Positions 17,216 to 25,998 of a stretch of 64,000 nt of DNA are shown here, piece after piece. The DNA is from JAAYRQ01 sp035647815 (GTDB lineage Bacteria; Bacillota; Syntrophomonadia; Syntrophomonadales; Syntrophomonadaceae). The stretch spans positions 94,414-158,413 of the forward strand of contig DASRMR010000028.1 in the NCBI GenBank assembly GCA_035647815.1. The letters are read 5' to 3'. A model generated the notes under the pieces. That model saw only the letters and a program-made list of their open reading frames with translations. It searched no databases and was not told the origin of the DNA. Made by a program: the position numbers and the translations under genes. Position 1 is the stretch's first letter. Every line of letters begins with the position of its first letter.

Positions 17216-17268
17216 AAATCGAGTAGGAGCTGAATAATTACTTTATTCAGCATCCTCTCACACCACCA
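17216..17268 (-). mobile_element. Possible group II intron 3'-end remnant (domain VI-like)
   Basis: On the minus strand, GGTGGTGTGAGAGG is followed by a 9-bp hairpin (GCTGAATAA...TTATTCAGC) and then CCTACTCGAT. GAGAGG can pair with CCTACTC leaving one bulged A, which is how domain VI of bacterial group II introns presents its branch point, and CTACTCGAT is a common 3' end of such introns. No domain V (AGCC...GGTTC) and no maturase gene lie upstream, so this would be a decayed scar. The identification rests on memory of intron ends and is tentative. Confidence 0.35.
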
Positions 17269-17490
17269 TACATATTATTCAGTATTTGACACTTTATTAA
17301 GTTGTTTGTAGTTTAAAGTAAGATCTGATAAGAATTTGAATTGAAATATTCATTAGCAAGGGTTCTTATGTATATTAGGCCACCAGCTATTTGTATGTAG
17401 CCTTTCATTTCCAAATTATCGTTCATAATAAGCATACCGTACAGGATTAAAGTTTTAAAACCTTACTCCTGTACTTATATGTTTATATAT
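17269..17490. other. Intergenic region without a supported gene
   Basis: With the domain VI-like stretch, this makes a 300-base gap between the UPF0210 gene and yloV. A minus-strand open frame of about 37 codons (17312-17425) has no ribosome binding site and I do not call it. An 8-bp perfect stem GTACAGGA/TCCTGTAC (17439-17474) with an inner TTTTAAAA lies just after the yloV stop. It may act as a weak terminator or mRNA 3' end, though it lacks a T-run. Confidence 0.5.
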
Positions 17491-19119
17491 TTATTCAACT
17501 GCTACCCAGTAGCTATAATGAGGTTGACCACCATAATGTACTTCGATTTCGCATTCGGTAAACTTTGCAGTTACTTTTTCTTTAGCAATTTCAGCTTCTT
17601 CTTTACTGACCTCATCACCATAAAAGAAGGTAATAAGCTCACTATCCTCATCTAACATTGCATCAATTACTTTTAATAAGCCATCTTCATTATTATCTGC
17701 TATCAATGAAATCTGACCTAAAATAATGCCTATAATATCGCCATCTTTAATCTTTAGACCATTAATAGATGAATCGCGTACTGCATGAGTAATTTCAGCA
17801 TATTTGACATTATTTATCTCGTCACTCATAGCTTGAAATACCTCCTGCAAATCACCTTCGGGATCAAAAGCGATTAAAGCTGTAATCGCTTGCATCACAG
17901 ATTTAGTAGGAACAACTAAAATCTCTTTATCAGTTAAAGATTTTACCTGTTCAGCAGCCAAAACAATATTACTGTTATTTGGTAAAATAATAATTGTTTC
18001 AGATTGTACCGAATTACAAGCAGTTAAGAGATCTTCTGTACTAGGATTCATAGTTTGCCCACCTTCAACAACTATATCTACCCCTAGACTTTTTAATATT
18101 TCTACTATACCGTCCCCTACCCCAACAGCAACTAGACCAATCTTTTTAAAAACTGCCGGAGCTATTTCAATCTGGTCCCTATTATCTAAATGTTCATGAA
18201 CTTCTTCTAGCATATTATCGATTTTTATGTCAGTTAATTCCCCCCATTGTAAACAAGATTCTAAAACCTTGCCGGGGTGATTAGAATGAATATGTATTTT
18301 TACTATATCTTCATCACCAACAACTAACATAGAATCTCCCAAAGGACTTATATGATCTTTAATGTCTTCCAAATCTATATGGTTAGTTCCTTTAATCAGT
18401 AGCTCAGTACAATATTGAAATTCAATAGTTAAATCCTGTTTAGTCGTATGTTCTGACCGGTCGATTACACTTCCTTCATATGTGCCTAACTCAATATCGT
18501 TTTCCCGTGCTAAACCTTCTACTATACCTTCTAAAAAATATAATAATCCTTGGCCACCTGCATCTACTACTCCAGCTTCTTTTAAAACGGGTAGCATCGT
18601 GGGGGTTAATTCTAAAATCGCATAACCTTTACGAATTCCAACTAATAAGCATTCTACTATATCTTCTTCTTTTTTAGCTTCGTTTTCACAAGCATCTGCA
18701 GTTTCCCTAATTACAGTAAGTATCGTTCCTTCGACCGGCTTCATAATTGCCTTATATGCTGTATCAGAACCAGCCTTTAAAGCTAAAGCAATATCCATAG
18801 ATGTTGCTTGTTCTTTATCACCTAATATATTTGCCATACCACGAAATATTTGGGACATTATTACTCCTGAATTGCCCCGTGCACCCATTAGGGAACCCAT
18901 GGAGATTGCTTTTGCTATCTTTCCTAGAGGTTTATCTATATTGTTTTCTGCTTCTTTAACAGCAGATAGCAGGGTTAGATACATGTTTGTGCCTGTATCT
19001 CCATCAGGTACAGGGAACACATTGAGCAAGTCAACTCTATCACGATTATGTTCAAGTTTTATACAGCCTGCTTTAACGCTTCTTACCCAATCTGTACCAT
19101 TTATTAACTTTAAGCCCAA
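17491..19119 (-). CDS. yloV: DAK2-domain fatty acid kinase, YloV/FakA type
   Basis: FakA-type proteins phosphorylate FakB-bound fatty acids. The N-terminal DAK2 nucleotide-binding domain has VFPVPDGDTGTNMYLTL (residues about 36-52), SLMGARGNSGVIMSQ and DAGGQGLLYFLEG. The C-terminal half is the DegV-like FakA domain. The length of 542 residues is usual. It follows the Asp23-family gene by 15 bases, the conserved yloU-yloV order, divergent from rpmB. No FakB (DegV) gene is in the window. Confidence 0.9.
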   Translation of the reverse strand: MGLKLINGTDWVRSVKAGCIKLEHNRDRVDLLNVFPVPDGDTGTNMYLTLLSAVKEAENNIDKPLGKIAKAISMGSLMGARGNSGVIMSQIFRGMANILGDKEQATSMDIALALKAGSDTAYKAIMKPVEGTILTVIRETADACENEAKKEEDIVECLLVGIRKGYAILELTPTMLPVLKEAGVVDAGGQGLLYFLEGIVEGLARENDIELGTYEGSVIDRSEHTTKQDLTIEFQYCTELLIKGTNHIDLEDIKDHISPLGDSMLVVGDEDIVKIHIHSNHPGKVLESCLQWGELTDIKIDNMLEEVHEHLDNRDQIEIAPAVFKKIGLVAVGVGDGIVEILKSLGVDIVVEGGQTMNPSTEDLLTACNSVQSETIIILPNNSNIVLAAEQVKSLTDKEILVVPTKSVMQAITALIAFDPEGDLQEVFQAMSDEINNVKYAEITHAVRDSSINGLKIKDGDIIGIILGQISLIADNNEDGLLKVIDAMLDEDSELITFFYGDEVSKEEAEIAKEKVTAKFTECEIEVHYGGQPHYSYWVAVE

Positions 19120-19134
19120 GACTTTAGTCCTCCC

Positions 19135-19497
19135 CTATTTTTCTTTTATAATCTTTACGCCCTTAATGTTTACATTTACTGCAACAACTGGTATACCAGC
19201 ATTAGTTTCAAGTACATATCTTACTTTTTGCATTACATTATGAGCTACTTCTTTGATTTTAATACCATAGCCGACTATAACATGAACATCAATTATGAGT
19301 CCATTTTCTGATCTACTTACAGCAACACCTTTGCGAATTGATTCTATACCTAACATACTAGATATCTCAGATTGAATGTTCTGGGGAACCATTCCCACTA
19401 AACCGTAACAATCAATAGTAGCTAAACCAGCTATTGTCTCTACAACCTCTTGTGTAACAAAAATATCTCCTAATTCAGTTGTTTTTACTTTAAACAT
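19135..19497 (-). CDS. yloU: Asp23/Gls24 family envelope stress protein
   Basis: A 120-residue Asp23/Gls24-family protein, recognised from GDIFVTQEVVETIAGLATIDCYGLVGM, GLIIDVHVIVGYGIKI and the C-terminal VAVNVNIKGVKI. These proteins sit at the cell envelope and are linked to alkaline or cell-wall stress. It is the first gene of a two-gene unit with yloV. The ATG is followed by a frame that fits the family from its first residue. Confidence 0.9.
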   Translation of the reverse strand: MFKVKTTELGDIFVTQEVVETIAGLATIDCYGLVGMVPQNIQSEISSMLGIESIRKGVAVSRSENGLIIDVHVIVGYGIKIKEVAHNVMQKVRYVLETNAGIPVVAVNVNIKGVKIIKEK

Positions 19498-19557
19498 ATT
19501 AATACCCTCCTATTTCTAATTAAAACAATTATACACTATAATATTTTCTTCTTTTTC

Positions 19558-19586
19558 TTGCCCTTTAGAATGCTCTCTGGTAAAAT
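19558..19586 (+). promoter_or_regulatory. Probable promoter of rpmB
   Basis: TTGCCC at 19558-19563 and TAAAAT at 19581-19586 are separated by 17 bases, a good SigA-type arrangement. They lie about 35 bases before the rpmB start. Confidence 0.6.
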
Positions 19587-19621
19587 ATCAAAGTGCACTG
19601 CTTTTGAGAGGGGGCAAAAAA

Positions 19622-19810
19622 ATGGCTAAATGTGAAATATGTGAAAAAAGCGTTTCTACTGGTAAAAAATATAGTCACTCCCATATTAGGACAAACCGTC
19701 AATGGAAACCTAATGTTCAGCGAGTTAAAGCAATAGTTGATGGATCACCTAAAAGAATACACGTTTGCACCCGTTGTTTGCGTTCTGGCAAAGTCGAAAG
19801 AGCGATTTAA
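19622..19810 (+). CDS. rpmB: 50S ribosomal protein L28
   Basis: A structural protein of the large ribosomal subunit, 62 residues from the ATG at 19622, preceded by GAGGGGG. The family pattern is clear: CEICEKSVSTGKKYSHSH, NRQWKPNVQ and a C-terminal CTRCLRSGK. Two CxxC pairs show this is the zinc-binding form. It stands alone, divergent from yloU, as in many Firmicutes. An upstream in-frame ATG at 19604 would begin within the ribosome binding region and is rejected. Confidence 0.97.
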   Translation: MAKCEICEKSVSTGKKYSHSHIRTNRQWKPNVQRVKAIVDGSPKRIHVCTRCLRSGKVERAI

Positions 19811-19818
19811 TCGTACAA

Positions 19819-19847
19819 GCCTTAGAAATTTACTCTAAGGCTTTTTG
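19819..19847 (+). terminator. Terminator after rpmB
   Basis: GCCTTAGA (19819-19826) pairs with TCTAAGGC (19834-19841) around a seven-base loop and is followed by TTTTTGT. It overlaps the 3' end of the convergent hslO gene by a few bases. Confidence 0.88.
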
Positions 19848-20722
19848 TCTTTTTCGACTAATACTTCCTCTATTTCATAATGATATACTTCATTACAAAA
19901 ATTACATCGAGCTTCTAAAACATTTTCTTTCTCATAAATCTCGCGTAATTCACCTGCGGTAAAACTGCTTAATATTACCTTTAGTCTATCCCTATTACAG
20001 GTGCATTTAAAATTTAAAAGATTTTTATATAAAACTTTATAATCTATTCCTTCCATAATATGACTTAATATGTCTTCCAAATTATCATTCTCTAATACTA
20101 ACTTACTAACTGGACCTATATTTAATACATTTTTCTCAACTTTTTCGAGTAGACTATCATCTGCACCTGGCATGGCTTGGATAAGTATACCTCCTGATGC
20201 CTTGATATCCAAATTCTGCCCTACTAGTACTCCTAATGAAACTAATGCAGGTATTTGTTCAGACATAGCAAAGTACTCAGCTAAGTCTTCAGCAATTTCG
20301 CCACTTACTAATGGTATCCTACCTACAAAAGGTTGTTTTAGACCGATGTCTTTTATCACTTCTAAATACCCTTCTCTACCAACAATTCCACCCACATCAA
20401 GTTTACCAGTATACTTAGATGGTAAATCAGCAGCCGGGTTAGACACTAACCCTCGACCATTTCCATGACTATCAACAGTAGCAACAACTGCCCCAAGCTT
20501 TCCGTCTCCTACAATCCTTAGAGTTAAAATGTCTTCCTCACCCTTGAGATCACTTCCCATCATTAATGCAGCTGTTAATACTCTACCTAAAGCTGCAGAA
20601 GCTGTCGCCGAAGTATTATGTCTTGTATGAGCTTCCTTGACTAGACTAGTAGTATGGGCTAAAGTAATCCTAAATTGATTTTCAGTATCTATAGCTTTAA
20701 TTAAATAATCCTTATCTATCAT
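19835..20722 (-). CDS. hslO: Redox-regulated chaperone Hsp33
   Basis: Hsp33 is a cytoplasmic holdase activated by disulphide formation under oxidative stress. The C-terminal redox switch is present as CTCNRD (CxC) and, 30 residues later, CNFC (CxxC), the zinc-binding set. The N-terminal domain shows TASAALGRVLTAALMMG and GDGKLGAVVATVDSHGN...GRGLVSNP. The length of 295 residues is typical. It stands alone between rpmB, which converges on it, and a divergent carbonic-anhydrase-like gene. Confidence 0.95.
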   Translation of the reverse strand: MIDKDYLIKAIDTENQFRITLAHTTSLVKEAHTRHNTSATASAALGRVLTAALMMGSDLKGEEDILTLRIVGDGKLGAVVATVDSHGNGRGLVSNPAADLPSKYTGKLDVGGIVGREGYLEVIKDIGLKQPFVGRIPLVSGEIAEDLAEYFAMSEQIPALVSLGVLVGQNLDIKASGGILIQAMPGADDSLLEKVEKNVLNIGPVSKLVLENDNLEDILSHIMEGIDYKVLYKNLLNFKCTCNRDRLKVILSSFTAGELREIYEKENVLEARCNFCNEVYHYEIEEVLVEKDKKP

Positions 20723-20861
20723 CTAAAAGTATCCTTTCATTTAGTATGTACTTATTAATTATACCCATAGTTTACCCAATTTTAAAACATCTTTTTATAA
20801 AAGCAGGATTTATGTCCATTTATATATAAATCAAAAATAAAAGTATGGGAGGTTTTTTAAT

Positions 20862-21392
20862 TTGGCTTTATATGAATATGAAGGAAAGAAACCTGTGATT
20901 CCTGCCAGCACATTTATACATCCAAATGCAGTAATAATAGGTGATGTTGTCTTTGGCGAGAATTGTTATGTAGGTGCTGGCGCTGTAGTAAGAGGCGACT
21001 ATGGAAGTATCCAAGTAGGTGATGGTAGTAATATACAAGAAAATTGTGTGGTTCATGCAGAACCGACAACAACAGCTGTTATTGAAGCTGATGTGTTAAT
21101 AGGTCATGGATCAATCGTACATGGCCCATGTCTTATTAAGAGTAACTCTACTATTGGAATGGGATCTGTTATTAATGTTGAAACCATAATAGAAGAAGAA
21201 TCTTTACTAGCATCCGGTAGTGTTTTACCACCTCGCAAAACTATACCAAAAAGAAAGATTGCCATGGGAAATCCAGCTAGAGTAGTTAAAGATATAGACG
21301 ACCGTATGTTAGCTTATAATAAAATTGCTATTGAACTTTATCAGGATTTAGGCGCTAGATGTAAAGAGGGGCTAAAACTGATTGAAGATTAA
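20862..21392 (+). CDS. Gamma-carbonic anhydrase-like hexapeptide protein
   Basis: A left-handed beta-helix protein of 176 residues with repeated hexapeptides (VIIGDV, VGAGAV, IQVGDG, VLIGHG and so on). The residues used for zinc binding and catalysis in the CamH group are in place: RGDYG, NIQENCVVH, and IGHGSIVHG with two His. It could interconvert CO2 and bicarbonate, though many relatives have no measured activity. The TTG at 20862 follows GGGAGG. It is monocistronic, with a strong terminator behind it. Confidence 0.85.
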   Translation: MALYEYEGKKPVIPASTFIHPNAVIIGDVVFGENCYVGAGAVVRGDYGSIQVGDGSNIQENCVVHAEPTTTAVIEADVLIGHGSIVHGPCLIKSNSTIGMGSVINVETIIEEESLLASGSVLPPRKTIPKRKIAMGNPARVVKDIDDRMLAYNKIAIELYQDLGARCKEGLKLIED

Positions 21393-21431
21393 ATTAATAA
21401 ATAAACTCTTTTATGTTTTTTATTAAAATTA

Positions 21432-21470
21432 TTAAGCCGGAACATCTAAAGGTGTTCCGGCTTAATTTTA
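21432..21470 (+). terminator. Terminator after the carbonic anhydrase-like gene
   Basis: A 13-bp perfect stem, TTAAGCCGGAACA (21432-21444) with TGTTCCGGCTTAA (21453-21465), is followed by TTTTATT. Confidence 0.92.
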
Positions 21471-21485
21471 TTGTTAATTCGTATA

Positions 21486-21590
21486 AATTTAAACGGCGTG
21501 TTAGTTTTGCCATTCTAGCCGATAACGAGTAATTTCCACAATCACGGAGTCAAGAAGCCTCCTGGTTCTGTCCCTCAATTAATACAGTTT
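21486..21590 (-). other. Unexplained segment, possible mobile-element or gene remnant
   Basis: Between the terminator and coaD the minus strand carries a short, unusually GC-richer stretch. A tiny frame reads RDRTRRLLDSVIVEITRYRL, ending WQN, and overlaps ATGGCAAAACTAACACGCCG (MAKLTRR). The second resembles the opening of REP-associated Y1 transposases, and a GGAG...CTCC hairpin lies between them. Neither frame is a complete gene. I offer it only as a possible scar. Confidence 0.2.
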
Positions 21591-21626
21591 TTTCAAGCTG
21601 GATTAGTTTTATTATTAAGGATATAT

Positions 21627-22118
21627 TTAAAAACGTTTAATATCTTTTAACTTTTCCTCCAAACCCTCTTTAACAATTGGAGGTACCATGGAACTTACAT
21701 CTCCACCTAAAAGTGCAGCTTCTTTAACCCCACTAGAACTAAGATAGATATATCTCGTATCTGCCATTACAAATATAGTATCTACTTGGGGTATTAACAT
21801 TTTGTTCATCACTGCCATTCCAGCTTCATATTCAAAATCAGAAACATTACGTAGTCCTCTTATTATGGCACATGCTTTTTTTTCCTCAATATAATCGGCT
21901 AGTAAACCGTCAAAACTTTCGACTTCTACATTATCTAAATGGTGAATACTTTCCCTGATTAACTCTACCCTTTCATCTAGAGTAAATAAAGCTTGTTTAG
22001 TTACATTATGAACTACAGAGACTATAATCTTATTAAAAATATTGCTAGTCTTTTCTAAAATATCTATATGTCCATTAGTAACTGGATCAAAACTTCCAGG
22101 ATATATAGCTAAGCGCAA
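21627..22118 (-). CDS. coaD: Phosphopantetheine adenylyltransferase
   Basis: CoaD adenylates 4'-phosphopantetheine in coenzyme A synthesis. The nucleotidyltransferase motif is YPGSFDPVTNGH (residues about 6-17) and the second is YIYLSSSGVKE. AIIRGLRNVSDFEYE lies between them. All 163 residues fit the family with no gaps. CoA supply is relevant to the neighbouring thiolase, but the two genes are 185 bases apart and need not be co-transcribed. Confidence 0.96.
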   Translation of the reverse strand: MRLAIYPGSFDPVTNGHIDILEKTSNIFNKIIVSVVHNVTKQALFTLDERVELIRESIHHLDNVEVESFDGLLADYIEEKKACAIIRGLRNVSDFEYEAGMAVMNKMLIPQVDTIFVMADTRYIYLSSSGVKEAALLGGDVSSMVPPIVKEGLEEKLKDIKRF

Positions 22119-22303
22119 CTATATTCCCTCCCTTTCATTACGATTGTACTTTTCGTAGTTATTATCTATTTTAATGGTTCGCTTTATATTAATCAATTTC
22201 CTGCCTATGAATCAATAATCTAAATAAGCATAGGCAAAACTCTGTCCTTGTTTTTTGAAATTTAACTAAAAATTAACTGTAGTAATTAATAAGGTTTTTA
22301 GAT

Positions 22304-23488
22304 TTATGGTCTAGACACAATTATTGCTGAGCCTTGTCCACCACCGATACATAAGGTAGCTAAGCCAGTTTTAGAGTCGCGTTTTTGCATTTCATATAAT
22401 AATGAAACTAAAATTCTAGTACCTGAAGCACCAATTGGGTGACCAAGAGCTATAGCACCACCGTTTACATTAACTTTATCCATATTCTTATCATAGCCTA
22501 ACTCCCTAGCTACTGCTAGTGATTGGGAAGCAAATGCCTCGTTAGCTTCAATCAACTCAATTTCATCAATAGTCATACCTGCTTTTTCCAAAGCTTTCTT
22601 AGTTGCAGGTACTGGTCCCATTCCCATAATTGACGGATCTACACCACCAGAAGCGTAACTTACAATACTAGCAATAGGCTTTATCCCTAACTCTTCAGCC
22701 TTTTCTTTGCTCATTACTATAATTGCTCCTGCTCCATCATTTATTCCGGAAGCATTTCCAGCAGTTACAGTTCCATCTTTTTTAAATGCGGGTCTTAAAC
22801 TCGCCATTTTTTCACGAGCAGTTTCACGGGGATGCTCATCAGTATCAAATACAATTTCACCTTTTCTAGAAGAAATAACGACAGGCACTATTTCATCTTT
22901 AAATAGCCCGTTTTCGATAGCTTTCTTAGCTAGCTGTTGACTTCTAAAACCAAAGTCATCTTGTTCTTCACGCGAAATATTCCATCGCTCGGCAATGTTT
23001 TCTGCAGTTATGCCCATATGATAATCATTAAAAGCTTCCCACAGTCCATCCTTAATCATTACATCTACTAATGAACCATTACCCATTCTATAACCATAGC
23101 GAGCTTTTTCTAAAGCAAATGGAGCAGCAGACATGTTTTCAGTTCCACCAGCTAAGATTATCTCTGCATCTCCTGCTTTAATAATCTGTGCAGCTAAACT
23201 TACAGATCTCAGTCCCGAACCACATACCTTATTAATCGTAAATGAAGTTATATTATCAGGAATACCTGCATTAATTGCACATTGACGAGCTACATTCTGT
23301 CCTTGAGCTGCTTGAAGGACACACCCAAAAATAACCTCGTCTAGCTGTTCACCCTTAATACCAGCACGCTTCAATACTTCTTTCATTACTAATGAACCTA
23401 GATCTACTGCAGTCGTATCTTTAAGTTGTCCACCGAAGGTGCCAACTGGTGTTCTGCATGCACCTACTATAACTACTTCTCTTGACAT
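22304..23488 (-). CDS. thlA: Acetyl-CoA acetyltransferase (thiolase)
   Basis: A 394-residue thiolase that condenses or cleaves acetoacetyl-CoA or longer 3-ketoacyl-CoA. The acyl-accepting Cys is in NKVCGSGLRS (residues about 86-95), and the catalytic His and Cys are in ALGHPIGASG and CIGGGQGSA. It opens with EVVIVGACRTPVGTFGG. The ATG has AGGAGG upstream. It lies next to the EtfBA/Fe-S oxidoreductase genes, which suggests beta-oxidation or butyrate-type metabolism. Direction and chain length are not decided by sequence. Confidence 0.92.
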   Translation of the reverse strand: MSREVVIVGACRTPVGTFGGQLKDTTAVDLGSLVMKEVLKRAGIKGEQLDEVIFGCVLQAAQGQNVARQCAINAGIPDNITSFTINKVCGSGLRSVSLAAQIIKAGDAEIILAGGTENMSAAPFALEKARYGYRMGNGSLVDVMIKDGLWEAFNDYHMGITAENIAERWNISREEQDDFGFRSQQLAKKAIENGLFKDEIVPVVISSRKGEIVFDTDEHPRETAREKMASLRPAFKKDGTVTAGNASGINDGAGAIIVMSKEKAEELGIKPIASIVSYASGGVDPSIMGMGPVPATKKALEKAGMTIDEIELIEANEAFASQSLAVARELGYDKNMDKVNVNGGAIALGHPIGASGTRILVSLLYEMQKRDSKTGLATLCIGGGQGSAIIVSRP

Positions 23489-23576
23489 TTTAAAACCTCC
23501 TGTATTTTATGTTTGTTTTATAAAGTATTTGCTGACCTAATTCATTATAAATCATAATTTATTTTTTAATTTTATT

Positions 23577-23637
23577 CACGGAAAATACGAAATGTTTTAT
23601 GTTTTCCGTGACTTTATATATATTAAGCTTAATATAT
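23577..23637. repeat. Two palindromes upstream of thiolase
   Basis: CACGGAAAA (23577-23585) and TTTTCCGTG (23602-23610) form a 9-bp inverted repeat. Seven bases further on is a 20-base perfect palindrome centred on AAGCTT (23618-23637). Both lie 90-150 bases upstream of the thiolase start and just beyond the terminator of the preceding operon. They are candidate operators for a fatty-acid-type regulator, which is not identified. Confidence 0.5.
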
Positions 23638-23674
23638 GAAAAAAGCATATCTCACCTGTTTTGTGAGATACGCT
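23638..23674 (-). terminator. Terminator of the etf / Fe-S oxidoreductase operon
   Basis: Stem GTGAGATA/TATCTCAC, extended by flanking GC pairs (23645-23673) around a seven-base loop, is followed on the minus strand by TTTTTT. It lies about 100 bases after the oxidoreductase stop. Confidence 0.85.
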
Positions 23675-23770
23675 TTTCTTCTGTATTCCATTAAATTTTC
23701 TCCGTATAAACTGGCCATTTGATATAGTTTGTTTACTTTTCGAATTTATTTCGCCTTAATCATTACTAGC

Positions 23771-25897
23771 TTACTGCTCAATAGAATTCCAAAGTACTTC
23801 AGCTATATCATAAGATTTAACAGTTTCCTCCATTCCAACTTCCTTCACTCCATCGGAGAGCATAGTTAAACAGAATGGACAGTTAGTTACTATCATTTCT
23901 GGTTCAATTTCTAGAAGTTGATCTGTTCTAGTCTCATTAATACGTTTATAACCTTCAACTGGATCTTCTTCAAGCCACATACGGCCTCCACCAGCACCGC
24001 AACAGAACGCAGACTTCTTAGATTGCTCAATCTCAATAATATTCCCACCAGCTGCTGCTAGTATGTTTCTAGGTTGTTCATATATTCCATTATGTCTACC
24101 TAGGAAACAGGAATCATGATAAGCAACTTTTGTTTTTAATTTGCTAGGCTTTAGCTTGCCATCTGCTACTAATTTGTCTAAGATTTCAGTGTAATGATAG
24201 ACTTCGAAGTTACCATCCATTTGTGGATACTCATTTTTAAGAGCATTATATCCATGAGGACAAACTACGATTATCTTCTTTACTCCGTAATTATTGAATG
24301 ACTCAAGATTAGATTGTACTAAGGTCTGGTATAAATACTCATGACCTAAACGCCTAGCTGAGTCACCACAACAGAACTCCTCAGTTCCTAAATAACCAAA
24401 ACTAACTCCTGCTTTGTCTAGTAATCTGACTAGAGATTCCCCGACTCTCTTATAACGATCATCGAAAGAAACTGCACAACCAACATAAAGCAGATATTCG
24501 AATTCTTTATTATCTTCAGGAATTAAGTTAACTAAGTCCCTTACTCCTCTTTCATCCAACCAATCTGCACGACTAGCATAACCTACTCCCCATGGATTGT
24601 AATTACGTTCCATGTTAGTAAATGCCGCCTGTGCTTCAGCAGGCATATCTCCTTGCCACATAACTAAGTTACGGCGCATTTCAACTATCTTAGGAATATG
24701 CTCTATAAAGAATGGACAGTGTTCCATACAAGCACCACAGTTAGTACAATCCCAAATAGCTTCCGTAGTGACTACATCATATAATAAGCTTTGTTCCATA
24801 ACACTTACTACTTCCGTAGCTTCTTCAGTCATAGCCACAAGCTCAGCTTCTTCAGGTTGACCTTTTGCCGCAATTAAGTATGGAGCCTTTTCATTCAAAT
24901 GGTCTTTCATATTTTGAATTAAAGTTATTTTTGGATTAAGTGCTTTACCAGTCAAATATGCTGGACAGTTTTCCTGACAACGACCACAACGAACACAAGC
25001 ATCTAAGTCTAGTAAATCTTTCCATCCAAAGTCTTCAATATTTTCAGCACCAAAAGTTTCTGCTTCGTCAATATTGTAAACCATTCTATTAGCAGATGGT
25101 TCTAGGTTGCGGAATGCATAGTTTAATGTTCCAGATATGATATGCCATAATTTTGTAAATGGTATTATAGCAATGAATATGAAAGCAATAGCCATATGGA
25201 ACCACCATAAAAATCTATGCCACATAAGTATGCCAGCAGTACTTGCATCTACAAAAGGCATAGCAAACAACCAACCAATAGGTGAGGCAGATTTTTCATA
25301 CGCCATTAGGGCAAAACCTGACATGTTAATCTGGGCTGCAATTCTAAGACCTTCTATGAAATATCCAGTTACTAAAATCCCTAAGATTAAAGCAATAAGC
25401 CATCCATCTTCAGCTCTTGTATCATTTAAACGATCAGGCTTTTGCCCATATCTTACGATAGCTAGGATGATTATACCTATTATTGCTATTAAGCCGAAAA
25501 TATCAACTACAGCAGAAAACGCAATATAGGATTGACCTACTATATTAGGCCACCCTATCCAATGATGAGCAGCATCTACACCTGCCGCAATAGCTAATAT
25601 TATAAATCCCCACAATAACATAAAGTGCATCCATCCAGCTAAAGGTTTTTTAATTACCTTAGCTTGGGCAAAAGTATAAAATATTAGTGATATGATTCGT
25701 CTACCAACTTTGTCATTACGATGAATTTCACCTTTAGCTAGCATCCATATTTGTATGCGTTTATAAACACCATAAAGAAATATACCAATAGGGATAAACA
25801 TTATTATGTAGATTAACCACTCATATGGAACATTTGCCCCTACAACACGCATAGGTATATCATAGGCGCCCTCTAGCGGAGTGTATCCAAAAATCAT
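23771..25897 (-). CDS. Membrane Fe-S oxidoreductase, Etf:quinone oxidoreductase type
   Basis: A 708-residue protein with three parts. An N-terminal NarI-like membrane domain (residues about 25-260) contains several His on or near helices. Two [4Fe-4S] motifs follow: CVRCGRCQENCP (C301, C304, C307, C311) and CTNCGACMEHCP (C384, C387, C390, C394). The C-terminal CCG domains (EFCCGDSARR and SAFCCGAGGGRMW) match the HdrD/GlpC family. Directly downstream of etfBA, this architecture is the one proposed in syntrophic butyrate oxidisers to pass electrons between Etf and menaquinone. Haem b in the N-terminal domain is inferred. The substrate link is from context. Confidence 0.88.
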   Translation of the reverse strand: MIFGYTPLEGAYDIPMRVVGANVPYEWLIYIIMFIPIGIFLYGVYKRIQIWMLAKGEIHRNDKVGRRIISLIFYTFAQAKVIKKPLAGWMHFMLLWGFIILAIAAGVDAAHHWIGWPNIVGQSYIAFSAVVDIFGLIAIIGIIILAIVRYGQKPDRLNDTRAEDGWLIALILGILVTGYFIEGLRIAAQINMSGFALMAYEKSASPIGWLFAMPFVDASTAGILMWHRFLWWFHMAIAFIFIAIIPFTKLWHIISGTLNYAFRNLEPSANRMVYNIDEAETFGAENIEDFGWKDLLDLDACVRCGRCQENCPAYLTGKALNPKITLIQNMKDHLNEKAPYLIAAKGQPEEAELVAMTEEATEVVSVMEQSLLYDVVTTEAIWDCTNCGACMEHCPFFIEHIPKIVEMRRNLVMWQGDMPAEAQAAFTNMERNYNPWGVGYASRADWLDERGVRDLVNLIPEDNKEFEYLLYVGCAVSFDDRYKRVGESLVRLLDKAGVSFGYLGTEEFCCGDSARRLGHEYLYQTLVQSNLESFNNYGVKKIIVVCPHGYNALKNEYPQMDGNFEVYHYTEILDKLVADGKLKPSKLKTKVAYHDSCFLGRHNGIYEQPRNILAAAGGNIIEIEQSKKSAFCCGAGGGRMWLEEDPVEGYKRINETRTDQLLEIEPEMIVTNCPFCLTMLSDGVKEVGMEETVKSYDIAEVLWNSIEQ

Positions 25898-25936
25898 CTT
25901 CTCACTTCCCTCCCCTTTAAACCCAATTGATAATGT

Positions 25937-25967
25937 TGCTGGATATATATTTAATATATATCCAGCA
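25937..25967. repeat. Stem-loop between etfA and the Fe-S oxidoreductase
   Basis: TGCTGGATATATA (25937-25949) and TATATATCCAGCA (25955-25967) make a 13-bp stem with a five-base loop in the 100-base gap. It has no T-run, so RNA processing, stability control or partial attenuation is more likely than full termination. Confidence 0.6.
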
Positions 25968-25998
25968 CATCAGAAACATTCCCTTTTAAGTTACTAAA

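Noticed and set aside
17312..17425. 37-codon minus-strand frame after yloV
   Set aside because: Begins with no ribosome binding site and matches no family I know; could be a fragment.
22202..22236. Terminator after thiolase
   Set aside because: TGCCTATG/CATAGGCA is an 8-bp repeat with a 20-base loop and no T-run, too weak to call a terminator.
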